NCBI GenBank assembly: GCA_001417715.1
Contig: BBRT01000138.1
Location: forward strand, 1 to 45,386
DNA length: 45,386 nucleotides
Source: Candidatus Symbiothrix dinenymphae
GTDB lineage: Bacteria; Bacteroidota; Bacteroidia; Bacteroidales; Azobacteroidaceae
Direction: 5' to 3'
Shown piece by piece: positions 7,381 through 14,321 of this stretch. Position 1 is the first letter of the stretch, and the number at the start of each line of letters is the position of its first letter. Under the pieces are notes generated by a model. That model was not told where the DNA came from. It ran no database searches and was given only the letters and a program-made list of their open reading frames with translations. Both the position numbers and the translations under genes were made by a program.

Positions 7381-9270
7381 ATGAAAAAAAATTGTGTGCT
7401 TTTTTTATTTTTGACCCTCAGTGTGGTCATTTTTGGCAAAGAATATCATGTTTCCGTTAAGGGAAATGATGCCAATGTCGGAACGGAGGCTGCTCCGTTC
7501 AAAACTATCGGCAAAGCAGCGCAGGCTGCCTACGCGGGAGATGTAATTACCGTTCATGCAGGCGTTTACCGCGAGTGGGTCAATCCGCCACGCGGAGGCG
7601 AAAGCGATGACAAGCGCATTGTTTATTGCGCTGCGCCCGGAGAGCGCGTTGAGCTCAAAGGCTCTGAACTTGTCGCTAAGTGGCAGAAAGAGAATGGTAT
7701 TTGGAAAATCGTATTGCCCAACAGTTTCTTTGGCGACTATAACCCGTACAAAGATTTGATTTACGGCGATTGGTTCGATGGCAGACGCCGCATACACCAT
7801 ACAGGCGAAGTCTTTTTGAACGGTAAATCGCTGTACGAAAAGGAAACTCTGGATAAGGTGCTGCATCCGGTGGCAAATGTCGGTGTTCGCGACAGCATAG
7901 GCTCTACTTATACCTGGTATTGCGAAAGCGACGACCAACAGACCACGATTTGGGCAAATTTTCACAAGTTCAATCCCAATAAGGAACAGGTGGAAATCAG
8001 TGCCCGCAGAACGTGTTTTTATCCTGAAAAACAGGGTGTCAACTACTTGACCATTCAAGGATTTCACATCAGTCAGGCGGCTACGCAGTGGGCTGCGCCT
8101 ACCGCCGAACAAATCGGCATGATTGCCACGCATTGGAACAAGGGTTGGATTATTGAAAACAATGTGATTAGCAATGCCAAATGTTCCGGCATCACGCTGG
8201 GAAAAGAGCGGGCAACAGGTCATAATGTGTGGTTGAACGACATGAGCATCGACGGCTCCCTGCACTACATCGAAGTAACTTTCCGCACTCTGCGCAATGG
8301 CTGGAACAAGGAGCAAATAGGCTCACACATTGTACGCAACAATGAAATTTTCGCCTGCGAACAAACAGGCATCTGCGGAAGTATGGGCGCTGCGTTCAGC
8401 CTTATAGAAAACAATTATATCCATGACATTTGGACAAAGCGGCAGTTTTCGGGCGCTGAAATAGCCGGAATAAAGTTTCATGCCGCCATTGATACGGACA
8501 TACGCAATAATCGCATCCAATATGCGGGCAGAGGCATTTGGCTCGACTGGATGGCGCAGGGGACACGGGTATCCCGAAACCTGATTTACGACAACGACTG
8601 GGACGATATTTTCGTTGAAGTGGACCATGGTCCCTACTTGGTGGATAACAATATTCTCGGCTCGCGTGGTGTTAATGTATTGGATATGTCGCAGGGAGGT
8701 GCTTTTGTACACAATCTTTTTGCAGGCAGCTTCCGTGTACACCAGGAAAAAGGGCGTTATACGCCTTATCATCTGCCGCATCAGACGGATGTCGCCGGAC
8801 TTTCCATCATCCTGAGTGGCGATGACCGGTTCTATAACAATCTGTTTCTGCCGGTAGCTCCGAATGAAAAAACAGTTTACGGACTGAGCGCTTACGGTAA
8901 AGTCGGTTATCCGATATTTGGAGACGGGAATGTGTATTACAACTCCGCAGCACCTTTTGAAGGCGAGGTGAACCATGTTGTCAACACCGGTTTTAATCCG
9001 AATTTTAAAATTGAGGAGAAGGGTGGTGAAGTGTATGTATCTTTTTCGTTGCAGGATATCGAAAAGCTGGCAACCGAGCAAGTGACGACAGAACGTTTGG
9101 GCAAGGCAAAACTTCCCCGACAAGCGTATGAACAACCGGACGGAACACCTATCACGATTGACAGGGATTATTTGGGCAATCCGCGTAGTGCTCATCCCCA
9201 ACCGGGACCTTTTGAAGCGGTTAAAGATGGAAGTATGCGGTTCAAAGTTTATCCGAACACTCAAAAATAA
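7381..9270 (+). CDS. GH120-family beta-xylosidase-like right-handed beta-helix enzyme
   Basis: A 629-residue secreted protein; the signal peptide MKKNCVLFLFLTLSVVIFG decides for ATG 7381 rather than the upstream TTG at 7324 that overlaps parE. The protein follows the GH120 beta-xylosidase pattern closely from end to end (recalled similarity to Thermoanaerobacterium XylC): EYHVSVKGND start, VHAGVYREWVNPPRGG, PNSFFGDYNPY, GWIIENNVISNAKCSGI, EIAGIKFHAAID. The two catalytic acids are in place: Asp389 in GIWLDWMAQGTRVS (nucleophile) and Glu413 in DIFVEVDHGPYLVDNN (acid/base), 24 residues apart against 23 in XylC. It should release xylose, or a related sugar, from oligosaccharides in the periplasm. 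No lipobox is seen. Likely part of the same PUL as the downstream GH2 fusion. Confidence 0.88.
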   Translation: MKKNCVLFLFLTLSVVIFGKEYHVSVKGNDANVGTEAAPFKTIGKAAQAAYAGDVITVHAGVYREWVNPPRGGESDDKRIVYCAAPGERVELKGSELVAKWQKENGIWKIVLPNSFFGDYNPYKDLIYGDWFDGRRRIHHTGEVFLNGKSLYEKETLDKVLHPVANVGVRDSIGSTYTWYCESDDQQTTIWANFHKFNPNKEQVEISARRTCFYPEKQGVNYLTIQGFHISQAATQWAAPTAEQIGMIATHWNKGWIIENNVISNAKCSGITLGKERATGHNVWLNDMSIDGSLHYIEVTFRTLRNGWNKEQIGSHIVRNNEIFACEQTGICGSMGAAFSLIENNYIHDIWTKRQFSGAEIAGIKFHAAIDTDIRNNRIQYAGRGIWLDWMAQGTRVSRNLIYDNDWDDIFVEVDHGPYLVDNNILGSRGVNVLDMSQGGAFVHNLFAGSFRVHQEKGRYTPYHLPHQTDVAGLSIILSGDDRFYNNLFLPVAPNEKTVYGLSAYGKVGYPIFGDGNVYYNSAAPFEGEVNHVVNTGFNPNFKIEEKGGEVYVSFSLQDIEKLATEQVTTERLGKAKLPRQAYEQPDGTPITIDRDYLGNPRSAHPQPGPFEAVKDGSMRFKVYPNTQK

Positions 9271-9280
9271 TTAAATAAAG

Positions 9281-12200
9281 ATGGAGAAAAAGGTTGTTAT
9301 ACTTAGTATGCTACTCTGTCCCCTTGCCCTGTTTTCGCAGGTGAAAGTGATTCGGGATGCAAAGACACAAAAAGTAACAGTGCAAATAGAGCCGTTGAAA
9401 CCCCACATAGAGAAGTTTGAGGCTTTTGTATGGCCCAACGAAACGCCTTCCGATTGTCCTTTTCCTGCATCAAACGATTTTCGGCAAATAAAGTTCCTTG
9501 GAATCAAAAGCGGATTCCACTATGGTGACACCTTTTATCCGACATGGGGCGAGGATGATTTATTGTATTCACCTTATACAGATGGGAAGGCATGGAGATT
9601 GGACGGAAGTTGGGACTACAGTGGTAGTACAACTGTGGTACATACAACGACCGGACAAACCGTGCTGGAAGGACACAATGCAACGACCGGACAAGCCGTG
9701 CTGGAAGGAAACGACCCGTTGAGTTTGGTGGTTTACAGTCTGGGTACGCAACGGGGTCCTGCCACACCTTATGAAGGGAGGTATCCCTGTGGCAGTCTGA
9801 TGTATAATGGCGTGTGGTATTACGGCACCTATTGCCTCGGTCCCGCAATGCACAAATATGGCAATATGGACTATAACTGGCCCTGGTTAGGTCCTTTCGT
9901 GGGCTTCCGCACCTCGACCGATAAAGGATTGTCGTGGAAAAATTGCCCGCATACACCTGAGAAACCCATTTTCGGTGAAACAGGTATCAATGGATATCCG
10001 GTAAAAATAGGTTCGCCGCATTTTGTGGATTTCGGTAAAAACATGGAATACTCGCCCGACGGAAAAGCCTATATGGTAGCTCACGGTGCCGACATCAACG
10101 ACCCGAAACCTCGCTTCTGGAACGCCAGTTGGATTACCGGAGATAATGTCTATTTATTGCGCGTGACCCCCGCGCCTGAAAACATGAACGACCCTTCCCA
10201 ATGGGAATTTTACAGCGGAAGAGATGCCAACGGACAGGCGATATGGAGCAACGATTTCTCGCAAATCACACCTCTGCTGGAATGGAACAACAATATGGGC
10301 TGTGTAACAATAACTTACAACGCACCGCTGAAAAAGTACCTGATGTGTGTTACCGACGGCGGAATTACTTGTGCAAGAATGAACACTTACATATTGGAAT
10401 CCAATTCATTGACAGGCGAATGGAAATTAGTCACTTACATGAAAAGTTTTGGTGAACAGGCTTATTTTGTAAATCTTCCATCCAAATTTATCAGCAAAGA
10501 CGGACAAACGATGTGGATGATGTATTCGGGTAATTTTGCGACCAATTGGAATGGAGAAAATATAAAGGCTAATCCGGTTGGCAGTCACTATGGACTGGTG
10601 ATGCAAAAAATTCAACTCAGTATTAGCGATGATTTACAGTCGGAGAATACTCCTGCGCTTCAGCATCGGCAGGTGGTCAGCCTGAACGGGCAATGGCAAA
10701 TCGCCAAAACCGGCGGCGAACTGCCGGACGTTTTCACGGCAAGCACTTCTGTGCCGGGCGTTGTTGACCTTGCCGTACCGGCACTTGATACGGTCGGAAC
10801 CGCTTACAGGGACAGCAGTTGGTACTGGCACAAACGCACGTTTGACTTGGCAAGCACGGACTTTGATGTGATTCGGCTCAAGATTTTCAAAGCCAAATAC
10901 CAGACAAAGGTCTATATCAACGGGCAGTTTGCGGGCGAAAACGCATTCTGCTTCACACCGTCGTATTTCGACGTCAAGCCTTTCCTGAAACCTGCCGGAC
11001 AGTCGAATGAGATAGTGATAGGGGTGGGTAGCAAAGCGCAAATGCCGGACAGTATCCCGAACGGGAGCGATGGCGAAAAAATAAAATTCATTCCCGGCAT
11101 TTACGACAATGTGGAAATCACGCTATCCAAACGCCCGTTTATCAACAATATCCAATGTGTTCCGGATGTTAAAAACGAGAAACTCCGTGTGGTAGCCGAA
11201 ATTGAAACGGATGCGCCCCAAACCTTGACGCTGACCTATACCGTTTCCAAAAGCAAGTCGGGTGGAAGAGTGGCTTCAAAGACCGTTTCGCCCAAAGCAA
11301 CCCTCAAGGATGGATATGCTGTTGTTGATTTTGAGATTGACATGAAAGGAGCAAAATTGTGGACGCCCGAAACGCCATTTTTGTACGAACTTGCTTTGAG
11401 TACGGGCGCGGACGACAAGCGTGTCCGGTTTGGGATGCGGTCGTTCCGTTTTGATGCGGAGCGGAAAATAGCCTTACTCAACGAAAAACCGTATTACCTG
11501 CGCGGCACAAACGTCTGCATCTTCCGTTTCTTTGAAGACCCCGACCGCAGTACGCTACCGTGGAATACGGAATGGACTGTTGCACTGCACGAAAAATTCA
11601 AGGACATGCACTGGGAAATGGCACGTTATTGCATCGGCTTCCCGCCCGAACGGTGGTATGAGGTATGCGACAGTTTGGGCTTCATGATACAGGACGAATT
11701 TCCCATCTGGGACACCCGCTTCAAAGTGCCTCAGATAGCCGAAGAATACCGGCGATGGATGCGAGAACGGTGGAATCATCCGAGTGTAGTTATCTGGGAT
11801 GCACAAAACGAAACCGTGTCGCCCTTGTTTGCGGAAGCAGCGCTGCAAGTACGCGACCTCGACCTGTCCAACCGTCCATGGGAAAACGGATGGTCTGCGC
11901 CAATGGCGGCAACCGACCCTATCGAATCACATCCCTACCTCTTTGTTCAGTTTCTTGTGAACGAACCGCCCATGCGTCCGCGGTTATACGCCGACCCGGA
12001 AGAGGGATACAGAAAATACTTCTTCGGCAAAGTCCGCCGTGCGGATACCGATGCCAGCGAAAAGGTGTTGACGAAGAAAGGTATAGACTCCATCTTCCCC
12101 AACCCTTCGATTATTAATGAATACGGCTGGATTTGGCTGAACCGTAACGGCACAACCACCACACTGACCGACAAGGTTTATCAGATACTCTGGAACGGAA

Positions 12201-12730
12201 GCCAACTGACCCCGCAGGAACGCCTGCATATCTACGGTCGTCATTTGGCAATATTGACGGAATACTGGCGAGCACACCGGCAAGTGGCAGGGGTGCTGCA
12301 TTTCTGCGGATTGGGCTATTCCCGCCCCGAACCCCCGCGCGGTCAAACATCCGACCATTGGATAGATATCCGCAACCTGACGTATGAACCGGAATTTTAT
12401 AAATATGTGAGACCCGCGTTCTCGCCCGTAGGTTTGATGGTGGACGTATGGGAGAAATCCTATCCGAGTGCCGGCAAACTGACCGTTCCCGTGTATGTCA
12501 TCAACGACCTCGAAAAGCCGTTTAAGCAGAAGCTCACATTGACGCTGCTGAAAGACGACAAAATCGTGTCCAAATGGCAGCAGAAAGTAAACGTCAAACC
12601 CTATCAAGTGGAGATAACGCCGTTTGAAATCACGTTGCCTGAAGAGGCCGGCGATTACCTGCTCAAAGCCGAAATAATGGTTGCAGGTGAGCAGGTGTTC
12701 AGTTTAAGGGATATTCCGGTAAAAAAATAG
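9281..12730 (+). CDS. Secreted fusion: beta-propeller (DUF4185-like) domain plus GH2-family glycoside hydrolase
   Basis: An 1149-residue protein with a signal peptide (MEKKVVILSMLLCPLALFSQ). Residues about 30-450 look like a five-bladed beta-propeller of the DUF4185/GH43-like type (HYGDTFYPTWGEDDLLYSPY, GSPHFVDFGKNMEYSPDGKAYM). Residues about 470-1149 are GH2: sugar-binding domain (LNGQWQIAKTGG...SWYWHKRTF), immunoglobulin-like domain, TIM barrel and C-terminal beta-sandwich. Likely acid/base is Glu844 (WDAQNE) and nucleophile Glu947 (IINEYG); the spacing of 103 fits GH2. A 36-base tandem duplication (9645-9716) repeats TTGQ-VLEG inside the propeller. Substrate unknown; the neighbouring GH120 suggests decorated xylan. 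A frameshift joining two genes is unlikely because the frame is clean across the junction. Confidence 0.82.
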   Translation: MEKKVVILSMLLCPLALFSQVKVIRDAKTQKVTVQIEPLKPHIEKFEAFVWPNETPSDCPFPASNDFRQIKFLGIKSGFHYGDTFYPTWGEDDLLYSPYTDGKAWRLDGSWDYSGSTTVVHTTTGQTVLEGHNATTGQAVLEGNDPLSLVVYSLGTQRGPATPYEGRYPCGSLMYNGVWYYGTYCLGPAMHKYGNMDYNWPWLGPFVGFRTSTDKGLSWKNCPHTPEKPIFGETGINGYPVKIGSPHFVDFGKNMEYSPDGKAYMVAHGADINDPKPRFWNASWITGDNVYLLRVTPAPENMNDPSQWEFYSGRDANGQAIWSNDFSQITPLLEWNNNMGCVTITYNAPLKKYLMCVTDGGITCARMNTYILESNSLTGEWKLVTYMKSFGEQAYFVNLPSKFISKDGQTMWMMYSGNFATNWNGENIKANPVGSHYGLVMQKIQLSISDDLQSENTPALQHRQVVSLNGQWQIAKTGGELPDVFTASTSVPGVVDLAVPALDTVGTAYRDSSWYWHKRTFDLASTDFDVIRLKIFKAKYQTKVYINGQFAGENAFCFTPSYFDVKPFLKPAGQSNEIVIGVGSKAQMPDSIPNGSDGEKIKFIPGIYDNVEITLSKRPFINNIQCVPDVKNEKLRVVAEIETDAPQTLTLTYTVSKSKSGGRVASKTVSPKATLKDGYAVVDFEIDMKGAKLWTPETPFLYELALSTGADDKRVRFGMRSFRFDAERKIALLNEKPYYLRGTNVCIFRFFEDPDRSTLPWNTEWTVALHEKFKDMHWEMARYCIGFPPERWYEVCDSLGFMIQDEFPIWDTRFKVPQIAEEYRRWMRERWNHPSVVIWDAQNETVSPLFAEAALQVRDLDLSNRPWENGWSAPMAATDPIESHPYLFVQFLVNEPPMRPRLYADPEEGYRKYFFGKVRRADTDASEKVLTKKGIDSIFPNPSIINEYGWIWLNRNGTTTTLTDKVYQILWNGSQLTPQERLHIYGRHLAILTEYWRAHRQVAGVLHFCGLGYSRPEPPRGQTSDHWIDIRNLTYEPEFYKYVRPAFSPVGLMVDVWEKSYPSAGKLTVPVYVINDLEKPFKQKLTLTLLKDDKIVSKWQQKVNVKPYQVEITPFEITLPEEAGDYLLKAEIMVAGEQVFSLRDIPVKK
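9645..9716 (+). repeat. 36-bp tandem duplication in the propeller/GH2 gene
   Basis: Two adjacent 36-base copies (9645-9680 and 9681-9716) starting CAACGACCGGACAA, differing at a few bases. Each adds 12 residues (TTGQTVLEGHNA / TTGQAVLEGNDP) without breaking the frame. Confidence 0.85.
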
Positions 12731-12777
12731 GCTAAATCTTTTTTTTGTTTTTTTGTTGGTAATTCAAAAATAAGTTG

Positions 12778-12785
12778 TACCTTTG
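12778..12785 (+). promoter_or_regulatory. -7 box TACCTTTG of tRNA-His
   Basis: A TAnnTTTG box with a TTG element about 19 bases upstream (12756-12758), the Bacteroidota -33/-7 arrangement, 18 bases before the tRNA. Confidence 0.7.
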
Positions 12786-12802
12786 CGGCGTGAAACTAAT
12801 AT

Positions 12803-12877
12803 GGTGGTCATAGCTCAGTTGGTTAGAGCGGTTGATTGTGGTTCAACAGGTCGTGGGTTCGAGCCCCATTTTCCACC
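12803..12877 (+). tRNA. tRNA-His (GTG) with mismatched acceptor stem
   Basis: Cloverleaf with anticodon GTG in loop TTGTGGT closed by a perfect stem GTTGA/TCAAC, a normal T arm (GTGGG-TTCGAGC-CCCAT) and the extra G-1 (12803) opposite C73 that marks tRNA-His. The acceptor stem GTGGTCA / TTTCCAC has two adjacent mismatches, U5-U68 and C6-U67, where other Bacteroidota have pairing G67 and A68. It may be tolerated, an assembly error, or a decaying copy; no other His tRNA is in the window to compare. Confidence 0.88.
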
Positions 12878-12953
12878 CGAAAGAAATGATTAATTTATAT
12901 AAGGGGCAGCTGGTCAGTGATGATCGGCTGTTTTGTTAAAAACAACAAAAACG

Positions 12954-13424
12954 ATGGAAAAAAACGTGGAAATAGAGCGTAAATTCTTGGTAAAGGGTGA
13001 TTTTTACCCGGAAGCGGTGAAAAAAGAGCGAATTGTGCAAGCCTATTTGATGAGTTCAAAGGCGTGTACGATGCGTGTGCGCATCAAGGACGATGGGGCA
13101 TATCTCACCGTCAAGGGTGCTACCGACGATGACGGGTGTTCGCGGTTGGAGTTTGAATACCCGATTCCTGTGGCGGATGCACGCCAAATGTTGCCCCTCG
13201 CGCAGCCCGGCATGATTGACAAGGAGCGGCATTATGTCCCCTTTGCCGGTCATACGTTTGAAGTGGATGTGTTCCACGGCAACCATGAGGGCTTAGTGAT
13301 TGCGGAACTGGAACTCCAATCAGAAGACGAACCGTTTGAAAAACCGGACTGGCTGGGGCAGGAGGTTACGGGCGAAGCACAGTATTACAATTCTTATTTA
13401 GCAGCACACTCTTCGGAGTTATGA
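12954..13424 (+). CDS. CYTH-domain protein (inorganic triphosphatase/adenylate cyclase-like fold)
   Basis: A 156-residue stand-alone CYTH protein. The signature EIERKFLV is at residues 6-13, followed by the alternating charged strands of the triphosphate tunnel: MRVRIKDDGAYLTVKG, RLEFEYPIP, DKERHYVPF, FEVDVFHG and IAELELQSEDEPF. Short bacterial CYTH proteins hydrolyse tripolyphosphate with a divalent metal. ATG 12954 is chosen because the EIERK motif normally lies within the first 10 residues; an upstream TTG at 12933 would add seven unconserved residues. The stop codon TGA lies inside the GTTATGA repeat that precedes the next gene. Confidence 0.9.
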   Translation: MEKNVEIERKFLVKGDFYPEAVKKERIVQAYLMSSKACTMRVRIKDDGAYLTVKGATDDDGCSRLEFEYPIPVADARQMLPLAQPGMIDKERHYVPFAGHTFEVDVFHGNHEGLVIAELELQSEDEPFEKPDWLGQEVTGEAQYYNSYLAAHSSEL

Positions 13425-13445
13425 GTTATGAGTTATGAGTTAGGA
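13416..13445 (+). repeat. GAGTTAT tandem repeat spanning a stop and a start codon
   Basis: Consecutive GAGTTAT units. They supply the TGA stop of the CYTH gene (13422-13424) and the ATG of the DUF4294 gene (13428). Confidence 0.75.
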
Positions 13446-14132
13446 ATTATGGGTCAAAGGTGCAGGGTGCAAGGTGTAGGGTGCAAGAAACGCACTTTCC
13501 CTTTTGCCGTTCACCCTGTACCCTTCACCCTCTACCTTTTACCTTTTGCCCTCTACCTTTTACCTTTTATCCTCCCCTCACCCGTTTTTGCCCAAAACTC
13601 CCCACCGCTGACTTTTCGCGACAGTATTCCGGGAGTGGTGCAGGTGGATGATGGGGCGATTAAGACTTTGACTTTCGGTGATGTGTATATTTATCCCAAG
13701 CAGGAGTTTAAGGATAAAAAGCAGGCTGAGAAATATACTAAACTGGTGCGCGATGTAAAAAAAACTTTGCCGTATGCCAAAATGATTCATGCAACATTGA
13801 TTGAAACATACGAGTATATGCAAACTTTGCCCAACGACCAACTGCGTGAAGCCCACATGCAACGCATGGAAACAGAACTTTTTGCCGAATATAAGCCCGT
13901 GATGAAAAAAATGACCCTCACGCAAGGCAAGTTACTTATCAAACTGATTGACCGAGAGTGCAGCCAAAGTTCCTACGTCATCCTCAAAGCATTTCTCGGA
14001 CCCCTGCGAGCAGGTTTTTGGAATATATTCGCAGGCCTGTTCGGAGCCAGCCTGAAATCAAGCTACGACCCAACCGGAAAAGATGCAGCAACAGAGCGCG
14101 TGGTGCAGATGGTGGAGATGGGGTTGATATAA
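13428..14132 (+). CDS. DUF4294 family exported protein with repeat-derived signal peptide
   Basis: A 234-residue protein. Residues about 60-234 are the conserved DUF4294 domain of unknown function, found in Bacteroidota (GDVYIYPKQEFKDKKQAEKYTKLVRDVKKTLPYAK... and GKLLIKLIDRECSQSSYVILKAFLGPLRAGFWNIFAGLFG). It is exported: a hydrophobic stretch (FTLYLLPFALYLLPFILPS) ends at VFAQ, a normal signal peptidase site. The whole N-terminus is written by simple repeats: GAGTTAT units, a GGTGCAGGGTGCAA block and CTTTTACCTTTTGCC units. An original start codon cannot be recognised; ATG 13428 is the first in frame, and ATG 13449 (M8) is an alternative. Role unknown. Confidence 0.82.
   Translation: MSYELGIMGQRCRVQGVGCKKRTFPFAVHPVPFTLYLLPFALYLLPFILPSPVFAQNSPPLTFRDSIPGVVQVDDGAIKTLTFGDVYIYPKQEFKDKKQAEKYTKLVRDVKKTLPYAKMIHATLIETYEYMQTLPNDQLREAHMQRMETELFAEYKPVMKKMTLTQGKLLIKLIDRECSQSSYVILKAFLGPLRAGFWNIFAGLFGASLKSSYDPTGKDAATERVVQMVEMGLI
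13457..13575 (+). repeat. Imperfect palindrome of GGTGCAGGGTGCAA / CTTTTACCTTTTGCC units coding for a signal peptide
   Basis: The left arm (about 13459-13491, AAAGGTGCAGGGTGCAAGG...) is partly complementary to the right arm (about 13499-13545, ...TTCACCCTGTACCCTTCACC). The right arm continues as CTTTTACCTTTTGCCCTCTA units. Translated, these give the hydrophobic LYLLPF repeats of the DUF4294 signal peptide. Confidence 0.75.
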
Positions 14133-14161
14133 ATCCCTTTGTTTGTATTAAAAAAAATACT

Positions 14162-14169
14162 TACCTTTG
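14162..14169 (+). promoter_or_regulatory. -7 box TACCTTTG of tRNA-Thr
   Basis: A TAnnTTTG box 20 bases after a TTTG (14138-14141) and 20 bases before the tRNA-Thr. Confidence 0.7.
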
Positions 14170-14188
14170 CACCCGCATCCGACACACC

Positions 14189-14261
14189 GCCACTGTAGCT
14201 CAGTCGGTAGAGCAGCGCATTCGTAACGCGCAGGTCACCAGTTCGAATCTGGTCAGTGGCT
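14189..14261 (+). tRNA. tRNA-Thr (CGT)
   Basis: Complete cloverleaf: acceptor GCCACTG/CAGTGGC with discriminator T, D arm GCTCAGTCGGTAGAGC, anticodon stem-loop GCGCA-TTCGTAA-CGCGC region with anticodon CGT, T arm CCAGTTCGAATCTGG. CCA is not encoded. Confidence 0.93.
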
Positions 14262-14265
14262 CTTT

Positions 14266-14321
14266 TCAGTTACCAGTTACCAGTTACCAATTAGGCTGGT
14301 AACTGGTCACTGGTAACTGTT
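14266..14321. repeat. AGTTACC tandem repeats facing GGTAACT repeats (hairpin)
   Basis: CAGTTACCAGTTACCAGTTACC is followed after a short loop by GGTAACTGGTCACTGGTAACTG, so it can fold back on itself. It fills the gap between tRNA-Thr and asnB and contributes the last codons and stop of asnB. The same family occurs in frame at 42058-42115 (OstA-like gene) and 44427-44463 (SurA-like gene). Confidence 0.8.

Noticed and set aside
7405..9264. Two long antisense open frames opposite the GH120 gene
   Set aside because: They have no recognisable domains and mirror the codon structure of a clearly conserved enzyme on the other strand.
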